Counted from the first letter of the stretch, positions 19,942 through 29,130 are shown. The stretch is DNA of 64,000 bases from Brevibacillus daliensis (GCF_021245735.1 NZ_JAJISB010000038.1:1-64000), one strand, 5' to 3'. The notes: generated by a model not told the origin, from the letters alone. A program made the numbers and translations.

Positions 19942-20406
19942 TTATTTCTCTTTTTTCTTTTTCGAACCGCAACCGCAGCTTCCGCCAGTGCCACAGCCAC
20001 TTGCCATTGCTTCTCTAATGGGGTTATTGCTAGGTACTTTAACCTCTGAAGAAATCGAGTCTGCAACCGTACGCCCTACCTGATATAGTAATTGATCCAG
20101 CTTGTCTTCTGCGAGCTTAAACGTAATCACCGTCGGTAGTTGTTCATATGATTGCTTCAAACTGCGGATCTCGCCTGTAACCTTATGAAAATCGGGATGG
20201 TATTTCCCGAATCGTTGTACCTCTTCATAAGCCTGTTTTTTCTGATTAAACAAGCGGATATGGGAAGATACTTCCTGATCACTCTCCATAGCTTGCTTCG
20301 CCGTAAGGTATTCATTCACTTCCCTCGACTGAATCATCATCATCGCCAATTCATCTGTGGCTGATAACAAGCTTGCCATATCTAATTCTACCGGTGCTTC
20401 AACCAT
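19942..20406 (-). CDS. ylbF: YlbF, subunit of the YlbF-YmcA-YaaT complex
   Basis: In B. subtilis YlbF, YmcA and YaaT form a complex that binds iron-sulfur clusters and assists RNase Y, with effects on competence, biofilm and sporulation. The 154-residue protein has the all-helical YlbF/YmcA core (EVNEYLTAKQAMESDQEV to AEDKLDQLLYQVGRTVADSIS). The C-terminal tail GCGTGGSCGCGSKKKKEK supplies three cysteines (140-151 region), as expected for cluster binding. It starts at ATG after AAAGGAGG. ymcA and yaaT are not in the window. Confidence 0.9.
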   Translation of the reverse strand: MVEAPVELDMASLLSATDELAMMMIQSREVNEYLTAKQAMESDQEVSSHIRLFNQKKQAYEEVQRFGKYHPDFHKVTGEIRSLKQSYEQLPTVITFKLAEDKLDQLLYQVGRTVADSISSEVKVPSNNPIREAMASGCGTGGSCGCGSKKKKEK

Positions 20407-20530
20407 GTTTAACCTCCTTTACAGGCATACCTGCTCTCATTGTAACATGAAAAGCTTACCGTATAAACATTGATTGTACGCTGTTCCCAGGTTTGATGCA
20501 AGCCCCTCATGAATCTCTAAATCTTGAAAG

Positions 20531-22495
20531 CTAGGAAAAATTCGGCATCAACAATCTAATCCGATCAATCTGATCCTGCTTACAGGTCTGGTTCCCCTGT
20601 TCAGTAGCTATTTTTACCCACCAATAGCCATGTACAAGCCAGGATTCAACCACAATTCCTGTCCACTCTTGTTCATTGTTAAGACGAAGTATGATTTGTA
20701 GCCTCAGCTCTTTTGCCCGAGTAAGAATCTCTCGAACGGTATGCGGATGATAGCCCTGATAATGCTCTGTCCACATTTTCGGTAGATTTTCCAAAGCAGG
20801 AAGGCCATCTTGCAAATCAGGAAATGTATTCTCTACCTTGTAGTCTTCCCACATATTTTCCCAAGTAAAAAGACCTTCTCCTATAGTTTCTATTTCCTCA
20901 TCTTTTCCAGGAACGTCTACATTTGAGTCATGATCCTGATCATTTACAAGTGCAAAAGCTCTCCTTCTATCGATACCTTCCTCATTTATTTCATATCCAC
21001 ATTGCTGGAGTAGTACCACGAATTCCTGTTCTTGCCCCACTTCCAATAAAAAAGAAGAAGGTGAAAGTACTTCCTGTAAGTAAGGAGCAAACAACTGAAT
21101 TCCTAAAAGTTCTGCCAGTAGCTGAGGCGTAGCTGTTTTCACTCGCAAAACAGGAGAGATCGTAATCTGGTTCGTTTGTCTTTCCCAACTAAGCACTTGT
21201 GTACGGACGTTATCTGGTAGAGGAAAAGCAGCATTTTTCTGTAAAAAATCCAGAATCTGCTCACTTGAATGTCCTTTAGCAATATCATTTTGTACCTGTT
21301 TTTTTGTAAGAATACATTGGGCGAACTCTCCTTGAAAGTGAAGTTCACTCAGTTGACTGATTTCCCACATCCGAAGTAATGGCATCCCAGGAGGAATCAT
21401 AATTTCGCCAGTTGAATCGGCATACCATTTTACTTCACACTCGTCTTCCATCGAATGAGTGCTATTTACTTTCATCCACAAGGTTTGTGAGCTGTCTTCA
21501 CCCAGCTGTATCATTCCCATTCCCAAAAAAGCATGCAGCCAATCAAGCATCTGCTCTTTTTGAGCAGGATCTTGGATATCAGGGATTACATACCCTGTTT
21601 GTTTACGTGATTCCATTATTTTCATGAAAGGAAGCCACTGCCCACCTGTTCGCTCCATTTCCATATAGAAAGCATCTTGCCAAGGTTCCTTAGGCTCGTA
21701 AATTAGCCTGATCATTTGAGTCAACTGTTTATTACATTCCAAATTTTGTTTGGTAAGCCAACTATCCACCATTGATTTATGTAGGCATAATCTTTTATCT
21801 TGGATATAGACAAGCCGCAAACGTAAGGCAAGATCAAAGAGAAAAGATACGGGCAAATCATCTATTGCCAATACCTCTGGCGGTCTATATAAGGAAAACC
21901 ACCCCCGCATGTGCTCCACTGATAGGGACATGCGCTCACTCAATTTATGTATTTGCCTGCGGGGGATTTTATTTTTTCGTGTAACGATTACCTCATGATC
22001 TCTAATAAAAAGTAAAAACACGAATAAATCTCGTTGTAATCCTCTTCCCGCGGGTACATGATAAGAAAGGGCATGATCGTTCCATGAAAGACGAGTATCC
22101 TTCTCATCAGGAAACAACAATAAGTAAATCTGTTGCCGCACTTCCCATGGCATCACATAGCCAATATCACTCCACATTTTACGAACCGTATAAATAAGCC
22201 CTAATCTACGCAACTTGGTAAGACCTAGCTGAGAAATGATTTCTTTGTTGGTTAGCTGTTCAAAGTCACGTTTGCGTATAAATCCACTGCGACTTTTGGT
22301 CATAAACAGGATCGCAGCCTTTTTTTCTGGTTCAATAAGAGATTCCCATAATTTTTTAAAAGTACCAGGCTGCCCGAGCAGCATTTCTATACTTGTGATT
22401 TCACAGCTAGAACGAAGCAATCTTCGGTTTATTTCCTGGATGATTTGTTCTTTTATTCGTTCTGACAGCATCGAACTACATGACTGATATAACAT
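20531..22495 (-). CDS. Helicase-associated-domain protein (XPB/Ssl2 N-terminal-like)
   Basis: A large cytoplasmic protein of 654 residues with no ATPase motif of its own. The segment around residues 375-455 (GEIMIPPGMPLLRMWEISQLSELHF, QCILTKKQVQNDIAKGHSSEQILDFLQKNA, PLPDNVRTQVLSWE) resembles the helicase-conserved C-terminal domain 3 family seen in stand-alone Bacillales and actinobacterial proteins. The C-terminal 100 residues (LTRAKELRLQIILRL, WWVKIATEQG) suggest a small WYL-like beta domain. It is divergent from the gene at 22543. Function is unknown; DNA binding is inferred only from the domain name. Confidence 0.65.
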   Translation of the reverse strand: MLYQSCSSMLSERIKEQIIQEINRRLLRSSCEITSIEMLLGQPGTFKKLWESLIEPEKKAAILFMTKSRSGFIRKRDFEQLTNKEIISQLGLTKLRRLGLIYTVRKMWSDIGYVMPWEVRQQIYLLLFPDEKDTRLSWNDHALSYHVPAGRGLQRDLFVFLLFIRDHEVIVTRKNKIPRRQIHKLSERMSLSVEHMRGWFSLYRPPEVLAIDDLPVSFLFDLALRLRLVYIQDKRLCLHKSMVDSWLTKQNLECNKQLTQMIRLIYEPKEPWQDAFYMEMERTGGQWLPFMKIMESRKQTGYVIPDIQDPAQKEQMLDWLHAFLGMGMIQLGEDSSQTLWMKVNSTHSMEDECEVKWYADSTGEIMIPPGMPLLRMWEISQLSELHFQGEFAQCILTKKQVQNDIAKGHSSEQILDFLQKNAAFPLPDNVRTQVLSWERQTNQITISPVLRVKTATPQLLAELLGIQLFAPYLQEVLSPSSFLLEVGQEQEFVVLLQQCGYEINEEGIDRRRAFALVNDQDHDSNVDVPGKDEEIETIGEGLFTWENMWEDYKVENTFPDLQDGLPALENLPKMWTEHYQGYHPHTVREILTRAKELRLQIILRLNNEQEWTGIVVESWLVHGYWWVKIATEQGNQTCKQDQIDRIRLLMPNFS

Positions 22496-22542
22496 AAATG
22501 CTCACCTCTCTTTTCAAGAAGGAATAGCAAGGAGGATATCGA

Positions 22543-22995
22543 ATGAAATATATATGTTTTGGTGCATTCTTACTCATTACCTCAATTTTCCCAGTGAATT
22601 CATCGACTACAATTGATGGGGTGCCCGCTGCTGTGGCAAAAACAGACCAAGCGAAAGGAGTTAGCTCCATGATTGATTATTCCATTGCCAATCCACCGTA
22701 TTCTCCTAAAGTAGAATCTGCGTTGACCGCTCTGGAAGAGGATGGTGTTAGTGGCTATCGAGTTGTTTACGACGAAGAAAAAGATACAACCTTTGTTGCG
22801 ATTGCACTTGGCGAACGACCTACCAGTGGCTATTCTATCAATGTTAATCAGGTAGAGCAAGCCGAAGACGGATCATTAACTATTCGTGTATCCGAACAGC
22901 GACCTCAATCTGGTATGCAGCTCCAAGTACTTACCTATCCAACACTTGTCCTTCAATTCCCAGGTCAAGTTGATCAAGTTAACGTATTGTTTTAG
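22543..22995 (+). CDS. Exported PrcB-like protein (protease complex subunit domain)
   Basis: A 150-residue protein with an N-terminal signal peptide (KYICFGAFLLITSIFPVNSS). The C-terminal 75 residues match the PrcB_C pattern: FVAIALGERPTSGYSINVNQVEQ, then EQRPQSGMQL and LTYPTLVLQFPG. In spirochaetes PrcB binds the dentilisin protease, but in Firmicutes the domain is common in small secreted proteins of unknown role. The ATG follows GGAGGATATCGA. It is a single gene with its own terminator. Confidence 0.75.
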   Translation: MKYICFGAFLLITSIFPVNSSTTIDGVPAAVAKTDQAKGVSSMIDYSIANPPYSPKVESALTALEEDGVSGYRVVYDEEKDTTFVAIALGERPTSGYSINVNQVEQAEDGSLTIRVSEQRPQSGMQLQVLTYPTLVLQFPGQVDQVNVLF

Positions 22996-23008
22996 TTATA
23001 AGCTTACA

Positions 23009-23045
23009 AAAAGCTGGTAGGGCTAATGCCTTACCAGCTTCTTTG
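23009..23045 (+). terminator. Terminator of the PrcB-like gene
   Basis: AAAAGCTGGTAGGGC pairs with GCCTTACCAGCTTCTTT around a four-base loop (arms 23009-23023 and 23028-23044). It directly adjoins the dispersed repeat that starts at 23046. Confidence 0.75.
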
Positions 23046-23136
23046 ACAGATAGGAATTTATAAAAATTCCTATCTGCATCAGTGTAACTAAGGCTTTACC
23101 TGCGCCAGAGGCTTGGTAAAGCCAAGTTTTCTAAAC
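23046..23136 (-). repeat. Dispersed palindromic repeat, copy A
   Basis: About 90 bases that recur, inverted, at 48211-48302 with roughly 85% identity. Two hairpins are visible: GATAGGAATTT/AAAATTCCTATC (23049-23074 region) and GGCTTTACC/GGTAAAGCC (23092-23123 region). Read on the minus strand it begins some 15 bases after the stop codon of the gene at 23152-23580, the same relation copy B has to its own upstream gene. Confidence 0.8.
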
Positions 23137-23151
23137 TTTTTGGGAAAATCC

Positions 23152-23580
23152 TCATTTAACAGTTACTTGAACTGATTTTTTCACACCATACGATTCATGA
23201 TTGTTATGAGCCAGTTCTACCTCAATCGTATGCGTTCCTGGAGATAAGTCAGAATAAACGAGCTGTGGTTCAAAGATTTTTGCTACCTTTTTACCGTCAA
23301 CATATAAATGCACATGTCCTTCCCCTTGCTTGTTCGCTAGTCCCATATGCTCGAGGGAAAAAGTGAAATTCGTCACCGTAAGCTTCATATGCAAATCATT
23401 ACCTTTTAACTGGTGGGTAACGTCCAATGTTGGTTGTTTAGCCTCTTCAACAATTACATGTGACTGGGAACTGGGGGTCGCATTCTTCGTCTCCAAAGCA
23501 TGGAACCCCATCAACCCTAATTCAAGAACAGCTACAAAAAATACGAGCCAATAAATGCGTCGCATGGACGGTTTACGCAT
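23152..23580 (-). CDS. Membrane-anchored extracytoplasmic protein beside the metal ATPase
   Basis: A protein of 142 residues with one N-terminal membrane helix (IYWLVFFVAVLELGLMGFHAL) and an outside beta-sandwich domain containing GEGHVHLYVDGKKVAKIF and LSPGTHTIEVELAHNNHESYG. His residues in HVHL, TH and AHNNHES could bind metal, an idea supported by the CadA-like gene 82 bases upstream in the same orientation. The pattern resembles YtkA/DUF4399-type domains, but I cannot name the family with certainty. The ATG at 23580 follows AAGGAG; the open frame upstream to 23646 has no support. Confidence 0.65.
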   Translation of the reverse strand: MRKPSMRRIYWLVFFVAVLELGLMGFHALETKNATPSSQSHVIVEEAKQPTLDVTHQLKGNDLHMKLTVTNFTFSLEHMGLANKQGEGHVHLYVDGKKVAKIFEPQLVYSDLSPGTHTIEVELAHNNHESYGVKKSVQVTVK

Positions 23581-23662
23581 GGTGTGGACACTCCTTACAT
23601 CATCAATGTAAGTGTAGCGTCTCCCTAACCAAGCAATTTTATCCATTTTGTATGATACTATT

Positions 23663-26041
23663 TTATTTTCGCAACAACCTCATGCTATTGGCAATTACAA
23701 GTAAGGCAGCCCCCGTATCACTTACAACTGCCATCCAGAGTGTCAACCAGTTTGGAATAATAAGCAGCAATGCAATCAGCTTGATAATAATGGAAAACCA
23801 AATGTTTTGTTTAATAATCGTTAATGCTTTCTTGCTAAGATCAATAACAAAAGGTAACTTTTCCAAATCATCAGCCATTAGTACAATTCCTGCTGTCTCC
23901 ATAGCAGTATCTGTTCCTGCCCCACCCATAGCAATTCCTACATCTGCTGCAGCAAGTGCTGGAGCATCATTAATCCCGTCTCCAACCATTCCGATCGGTC
24001 CGTCTTTCTTCGCCTCTTCAATGGCTTGCCATTTTTGTTCAGGTAACAAATCAGCACGAACGTTAGCAATTCCTACCTGATTCGCCATAGCATTACCTGC
24101 ACCAGCGTTATCTCCAGTTAAAAGCATAGTGGACACACCAAGACGATGTAACTGATCCATGACTGGCTTACTGGACGAGCGAATGGTATCGGAAATGATG
24201 ATGCCACCCCATATTTCGCTGGTTGTTCCAATTAACACAATGGTTTTCCCAGACTTTTGGTATGCATCGATCTCTTCTCCAATTGACGACAAATCAACTC
24301 CGTACTCCATAAACAACTTCCGATTTCCTGCCAGGTAGGCGATGTCACCAATCGTAGCCTTTGCTCCCTTACCTACAAGGGTCTCATGTTGATCGCTTGC
24401 TTGCGGTTGAATCTGCATCGATTCTGCTACCTTCATGATGGCACTTGCAATAGGATGGCGTGACGCATGTTCAATAGTGGCAGCTATTTCCATCACTTCT
24501 TGTTTACCATAACCATTTTTCACAATGATCTCTTCTACCTGTAATTGACCACTGGTGATTGTACCAGTCTTATCAAAAGCGATTTGCTTTACATGACCAA
24601 TTGCTTCTAAAGCTGAGCCACCTTTTATCAAAATGCCATGGCGTGCCGCGCTGCCAATTGCAGATACTACAGCAACTGGTGTCGAAATGACCAAGGCACA
24701 CGGGCATGCAATTACCAAAAGCTCTAGTCCACGATAGAACCAATGCTGCCAATCTCCAGTGAAAAGTGGAGGTAAGATGATAACAGCAGCAGCTAAAACA
24801 ATGACTATCGGAGTATAAATTCGGGCAAACTTTTCAACGAACTGCTCTGTAGGAGCTTTTTTCTCCTGCGCTTCCTCCACTAGATGAATAATGCGTGCCA
24901 ACGTAGTATCTTTCCCAATACGTGTTACTTTCATTTCGAGCGCAGCGGTTTCATTAATCGTACCCGCAAAAACGACATCGCCTTTCTGTTTATCAACAGG
25001 AAGCGATTCGCCTGTAATCGGTGCCTGATTAACGGCTGACGACCCTTTCATTATTTCACCATCTAATGGAATACGTTCCCCCGCTTTAATAAGTACTTGC
25101 TCGCCAGGCCTAATCTCGTCTACCGAGACCAGTTGGTATTGTTGATTTCTCCAAACCATTGCCTCTTTTGGAGTAAGTCGAAGCAAAGTACGTATGGATT
25201 GTCTCGTTTTATTAATGGAAATGGTTTGCAATGCGTTTCCTAAACCAAAAAGAAAAACAACCGTAGCACCTTCAAACCATTCTCCAATTAATCCAGCTCC
25301 AATTGCAGCAAGTGTCATCAACAGGTTCATATCTGCTGACTTATTTTTAATGGAGTACCATGCCGCTTTAAAAGGACGCCATCCAGCAATCAGCATAGCT
25401 CCTGCATATGAAAAGTTGCCAGCTGTATCCAGATCGATGCTACTTAAAAGCAGCCCCACAATCAGAAACAACCCTGCCAGAATTGTGCGTTGTATTCCTT
25501 CCTGCCGCCACCAATGAGCAATCGGTTCTTCTTGAACAGAAGTTCCTGCCTTTTCATATGTTCCTCTATAGCCTGCTTCAGAAATCGCTTTAAGAACTTG
25601 ATCCACGTCTGCCTCTTCACCAAGGCGAAGTTTACCCGTACTAAACGATACATCGACTTGATTAAGATGAAGCGATTTTTTTATGTGTTTTTCTAACGAG
25701 ATTGCACAAGAGCCACAATCCATCCCTTCAACACGATACACATGTCTAGCTTCTGCAATTGATTGCTTACCATCATTGTTATCGTGTTCAGTTTCACACG
25801 AGCAAGAGGAGTGTGCTTTATGCTCCTGATGATGGCTATGATCGTGATTATGATGGTGATCGTGAGCTTCGTGATCATAGGCATGATCGTGTGTGTGTTC
25901 GTGAAGATGTTCGTGATTATTTTTTGGTTCATGGTTTGGTTTTACTTGAGTAGAGTGGGTAATCTCTGCCGATTGACAGCAGGATTTCGAACAAGGGGAT
26001 TTATTGCCTTCTGATTCTCTGGAGGAGTGCATCTCTTTCAT
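23663..26041 (-). CDS. cadA: Heavy-metal P1B-type ATPase, Cd/Zn/Pb exporter (CadA-like)
   Basis: Pumps divalent soft-metal ions out of the cytoplasm using ATP. The 792 residues begin with a Cys/His-rich leader (SKSCCQSAE, then a segment with about 20 His) and one HMA domain with GMDCGSC. Further on are eight predicted membrane helices, the TGES actuator motif, the metal-binding CPC in ACPCALVIS, the phosphorylated Asp in DKTGTITSG, the HP motif (SRHPIASAI) and GDGINDAPALAAADVGIAMG. CPC with the HMA GMDC motif indicates Cd/Zn/Pb rather than copper. The ATG at 26041 follows AGAGGTG. No CadC gene adjoins; the upstream spacer has a small dyad ATTC-AAAC-GAAT at 26097-26108 that could be an ArsR-type operator. 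Confidence 0.92.
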   Translation of the reverse strand: MKEMHSSRESEGNKSPCSKSCCQSAEITHSTQVKPNHEPKNNHEHLHEHTHDHAYDHEAHDHHHNHDHSHHQEHKAHSSCSCETEHDNNDGKQSIAEARHVYRVEGMDCGSCAISLEKHIKKSLHLNQVDVSFSTGKLRLGEEADVDQVLKAISEAGYRGTYEKAGTSVQEEPIAHWWRQEGIQRTILAGLFLIVGLLLSSIDLDTAGNFSYAGAMLIAGWRPFKAAWYSIKNKSADMNLLMTLAAIGAGLIGEWFEGATVVFLFGLGNALQTISINKTRQSIRTLLRLTPKEAMVWRNQQYQLVSVDEIRPGEQVLIKAGERIPLDGEIMKGSSAVNQAPITGESLPVDKQKGDVVFAGTINETAALEMKVTRIGKDTTLARIIHLVEEAQEKKAPTEQFVEKFARIYTPIVIVLAAAVIILPPLFTGDWQHWFYRGLELLVIACPCALVISTPVAVVSAIGSAARHGILIKGGSALEAIGHVKQIAFDKTGTITSGQLQVEEIIVKNGYGKQEVMEIAATIEHASRHPIASAIMKVAESMQIQPQASDQHETLVGKGAKATIGDIAYLAGNRKLFMEYGVDLSSIGEEIDAYQKSGKTIVLIGTTSEIWGGIIISDTIRSSSKPVMDQLHRLGVSTMLLTGDNAGAGNAMANQVGIANVRADLLPEQKWQAIEEAKKDGPIGMVGDGINDAPALAAADVGIAMGGAGTDTAMETAGIVLMADDLEKLPFVIDLSKKALTIIKQNIWFSIIIKLIALLLIIPNWLTLWMAVVSDTGAALLVIANSMRLLRK

Positions 26042-26117
26042 CTGTGGCACCTCTTTCTCTTCCTTCTACTCACATCTTACCATGATATATTCTAACATTC
26101 AAACGAATATTATAATG

Positions 26118-26843
26118 TTATTTTTCAGCCTTACGAAAGCCAGCTTTTACTGCTTCCTCTTCGGTTTCAAACCATACTTCCGGATTCGTTTCTTCATAGT
26201 TACGTCCTCCAGGCATATGATAGATTTTCTTCCCCTTGGAGTTTATATTCCCTTTAATCTTTCCTTTTGCTTGTTCTGACGCCCCATTTGATTCAGGCTT
26301 GTTATTCGAATTGGTTGGTTTTTTTGTTTCTGCTCCCCACAGCCCTATATTCCCTTTGCGAGCTTCTTGCTCTCCTTTTAGAAAAAGATCTGCTTGTGCA
26401 ACATTAGGGGGTACTGTCATAATTCTTGCGTAGCCCTCTTTGATAACATGCTCATTATAAAAAGTCCCATCTTCCAAGTACACATAGGCTAATAACCGCC
26501 CATACTTGTCATAAGGTTCTACATCAAATTGCAAGGTAACCTGCTTACTTGTTAACATCTTTTTTGTGTAATCACTCGCTTCTTTTCCATATGCCTCTAC
26601 TGGATGGTTTGGTTTTACGGTTTCTGGAGTATCTACTCCAATAAGGCGAACTTTTTCTCCTGTAGAAATTTCGAACGTATCGCCGTCTACTACTCGAGTG
26701 ATGCTCGCTTTCATTTTCCCGTTTGGAACGGGCTTGTCCGATAGAGTTGAATCAGTAGTTGTGTTACAGCCACTTAGCAGTAGCATGAAGACAAACAAGC
26801 TACCTACCAATAAAGCTTTCGTGATGTGCTTATTAAAGATCAT
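26118..26843 (-). CDS. Thermonuclease-family lipoprotein
   Basis: A secreted, lipid-anchored calcium-dependent nuclease. The signal peptide ends in the lipobox LLSGC (Cys26). The SNase domain (about 45-170) shows RVVDGDTFEI, VRLIGVDTPE, YDKYGRLLAYVYLEDG and EGYARI, covering the catalytic Arg, Glu and Arg set. The last 45 residues (GNINSKGKKIYHMPGGRNYEETNPE to the end) form the small C-terminal domain also found in B. subtilis YokF. The ATG at 26843 follows AAAGGAT; the longer frame to 26894 lacks a site. It is on the same strand as cadA but separated by 76 bases. Confidence 0.9.
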   Translation of the reverse strand: MIFNKHITKALLVGSLFVFMLLLSGCNTTTDSTLSDKPVPNGKMKASITRVVDGDTFEISTGEKVRLIGVDTPETVKPNHPVEAYGKEASDYTKKMLTSKQVTLQFDVEPYDKYGRLLAYVYLEDGTFYNEHVIKEGYARIMTVPPNVAQADLFLKGEQEARKGNIGLWGAETKKPTNSNNKPESNGASEQAKGKIKGNINSKGKKIYHMPGGRNYEETNPEVWFETEEEAVKAGFRKAEK

Positions 26844-26987
26844 GTAACGTACAATCCTTTCTGTTACTTCTATATAGTATGTCCCTCCTATCATACCAAA
26901 CGTACGTACTCTTCATCACCTTTTATGGTAAAACCAATAAAAAAAGAGAGACCGTATTACTTGAGGTATACAAAACTTCCACACGCT

Positions 26988-27890
26988 CTACATCACAATC
27001 AGGTTACCGATCATCCCGCTCTCTTTATGACCAGGAATTGTGCAATAATATTGATAAGTACCTTCCTCCGTTGCCTCCCAGACACTCTCAGCAGACTCAC
27101 CGGACTTCGCATGCAATTGAACCTTCTCCGAATGCTGGTGTCCCTTGATAGACTCAGAGACGATCATAATTTTACCATTAGAAACAATCTCAATATTGTG
27201 CTCTACAGTACCATCATTTTGAAAGGTTACTTTGATGGGGATGTTTTTCTTGATCATGACTTGACTAGGTTGATAAGAGAAGTCGACGGCAGTGAAATTC
27301 ACTTCCTTTACCAAATTATTGCCCAAAATGGTTGAATGCTGAGATGGAAGATCACTCGTTGATGGAGCAAATGCCAAGGTCTGAAACCAAAGAAATATCC
27401 CAATGAGTAAAACAGCCGGTGTAGCTGGGTGAAGAAAAATCAAATGCCATCGTGTGGTCGAGGTTTCTTTTTTCTCTGTTTCAATCAATCTGGTTAGAAG
27501 TAACATACAAGCAGTAAGCAACATGATAAAGAAAAAAAGTAATGCTTCGATTTTTTCAGTGGGTACCATTTCACCCAGCATCGCTCCCATCATCCCACCC
27601 ATAATACCTGATAAAGTCCCCTCTACAATGCTCAGGATTGACAACGGAATTCCGATAATAAATCCCGAGGCGCCCCCTACAAACATTCCAAGCATGGTGG
27701 AGTAGAATAAATCGCCTCTGTAAATATCCCCAAATAACAGTCCACCAATCAGACCAATCATCATCCCCATTGACATACCACTCATCATGCCTTGCATATG
27801 ATCCATTTGATTTATCCTTTTCCAGATAAACCCTGCAAAGAAAAAGTATGTGATAGCGACATAGGACAGGACCTGAAAAGTTGCATTCAA
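26988..27890 (-). CDS. Polytopic membrane protein with C-terminal cupredoxin domain
   Basis: The first 190 residues give about five membrane helices and are rich in Met and Gly (MDHMQGMMSGMSMGMMIGLIGGLLFG), suggesting copper handling. The last 100 residues form a cupredoxin: the expected ligands are His in VEHNIEI, Cys in YYCTIPGH, and His and Met in GHKESGM, a type 1 copper site. Such domains act outside the membrane in electron transfer or copper binding. It lies 3' of the metal-export genes on the same strand as cadA. Start is the first in-frame start, at 27890; its upstream site was not resolved. Confidence 0.8.
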   Translation of the reverse strand: MNATFQVLSYVAITYFFFAGFIWKRINQMDHMQGMMSGMSMGMMIGLIGGLLFGDIYRGDLFYSTMLGMFVGGASGFIIGIPLSILSIVEGTLSGIMGGMMGAMLGEMVPTEKIEALLFFFIMLLTACMLLLTRLIETEKKETSTTRWHLIFLHPATPAVLLIGIFLWFQTLAFAPSTSDLPSQHSTILGNNLVKEVNFTAVDFSYQPSQVMIKKNIPIKVTFQNDGTVEHNIEIVSNGKIMIVSESIKGHQHSEKVQLHAKSGESAESVWEATEEGTYQYYCTIPGHKESGMIGNLIVM

Positions 27891-27923
27891 GATACCACCC
27901 CCTAGTATATATTCTCTAGTAAG

Positions 27924-28305
27924 TTATGATATTAAACGGGAAATTAGGACAACAATAATAGCCTTAATAAGCGGGGGTGTAACAAATTCTTTTGTGGGAC
28001 AGAAATGAAAGTAAAGATCGTCTTTATCCAAGTTTCGTGGAGAAAACCAGCTTCTCTTTTCACACTTCGCTAAAAGTCTTCGCCCCGATGAGGGGTAGAC
28101 TGTCCGCTCCACACTATTCATCGGGGGAAGCTCACAACGATGTCTTCACTGTAAGACTTGCTGGGGCTCGCTTCTTTTTCCCGATGAACAGTGCTCCGCT
28201 GGGTCAGGCGTAATGCTAAACTCTGCGGTGACTCCCGCCTGCAAATCACTCTTCATCCTCATCCACTCCTCGTAACCACTCCATTAAGAGTCGGTAGCTG
28301 TATCA
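27924..28305. other. Structured, GC-richer non-coding segment
   Basis: No convincing gene is present. CCCCGATGA (28083-28091) pairs with TCATCGGGG (28118-28126), and CCCGATGAA recurs at 28180-28188. A minus-strand reading (27924-28121) contains a protein-like stretch but no ribosome-binding site. Composition is clearly richer in G and C than neighbouring spacers and resembles the truncated gene that follows. It may be a dispersed non-coding element or a scar of an insertion. Confidence 0.5.
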
Positions 28306-28857
28306 TTAGGGCGTAATGGCAATTTTGATCACATTGTCCAAACGTTTTTCAAACATCTCGTAGCCCTTCGAAATCTCGCTAAGCTTGATTCGGTGCGAGA
28401 TCAGCGGGGTAAGATCAAGCTGCCCGTTCTGGATCATACGAATCAGACGCTTCATATTACCCAGATAGGACAAGCCCATTTCGATACGAATATTCTTCAT
28501 AAAAATTTCCGGAAGAGGCAAGGAGACATCATCGCCATAAATGCTGACGATGGAAACACGCCCGCCTATCCCGACACAGCGCACAGCCTGCTGAAAAGCT
28601 TTTTCCACGCCGGCTGCCTCTATCGCCACATCAGCCCCTTTTCCGCCCGTAAGCGAATGAATGACTGCGAGCACATCCTCTTGGTCAGCTTGGATGCTGC
28701 TGGTGGCACCCATCCTTGTTCCGACAGCTAGCCGGTGTGAATCGATATCGACAAGGATGATTTGGCTGGGACTAAAGAGCCTAGCTGCGTGAACCGCACA
28801 CAATCCAACCGGTCCTGCACCAAAAATCACCACGCTGTCGCCCGGGTGAATCTCTCC
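28306..28857 (-). pseudogene. 5'-truncated zinc-type alcohol dehydrogenase
   Basis: Only the C-terminal half of a medium-chain dehydrogenase is present. It starts in the middle of the fold at IHPGDSVVIFGAGPVGLCAV, the NAD-binding Rossmann motif, and runs to a normal C-terminus. The whole N-terminal GroES-like catalytic domain with the zinc ligands is missing. In frame a TAA stands immediately upstream (28858-28860), and the small gene's terminator at 28881-28912 lies beyond. A GTG at 28833 could start a 175-residue product but no function is expected. Base composition is more GC-rich than the surroundings, suggesting a transferred piece later broken. Confidence 0.8.
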
Positions 28858-28880
28858 TTTTTACTTTTATTTTTCCAACT

Positions 28881-28912
28881 AAAAAACGATCCCTCGACAG
28901 GATCGTTTTTTT
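28881..28912 (-). terminator. Terminator of the 31-residue protein gene
   Basis: AAAAAACGATCC (28881-28892) pairs with GGATCGTTTTTT (28900-28911) around a seven-base loop; T-runs on both strands. It is 12 bases past the stop of the small minus-strand gene and also insulates the broken dehydrogenase. Confidence 0.85.
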
Positions 28913-28923
28913 ATGTGTATTAA

Positions 28924-29019
28924 CTAGTCGCGGTCGCTGAATAAAAAAAATAGCACCACAACGATCACGATGATCCAAATTAGTTCTTCGTGCTCAAAAT
29001 CAAAGTCGAAAAAACTCAT
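28924..29019 (-). CDS. 31-residue membrane peptide
   Basis: A short protein, MSFFDFDFEHEELIWIIVIV then VVLFFLFSDRD: an acidic start, one membrane-spanning hydrophobic helix and a charged end. The ATG follows AGGGAGGG at five bases and a strong terminator lies just downstream, which makes it a credible gene despite its size. It resembles the small hydrophobic sporulation peptides of the YjcZ kind in general build, but without their Gly-rich start, so I give no family. Confidence 0.65.
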   Translation of the reverse strand: MSFFDFDFEHEELIWIIVIVVVLFFLFSDRD

Positions 29020-29130
29020 AAGGACCCTCCCTTCCTCTTCGCTACAGCCTATGCGGCAAATGAGGATAAGGTACAGGAACACCAAGCCTAAAATGCTGTC
29101 GTTTTCAGCTTTTGGGCATTGACAAGTATG

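Noticed and set aside
25801-25930. CRISPR-like or tandem repeat appearance
   Set aside because: The repeated GATCGTGATTATG-like words are codons for alternating His and Asp in the ATPase leader, not spaced repeats. No CRISPR array was seen in the window.
25693-25953. Repetitive His/Ile/Met-rich frames on both strands
   Set aside because: They are shadows of the His-rich leader of the metal ATPase.
27924-28121. A 65-residue minus-strand frame in the structured segment
   Set aside because: No ribosome-binding site, and its codons coincide with the inverted repeats; treated as non-coding.
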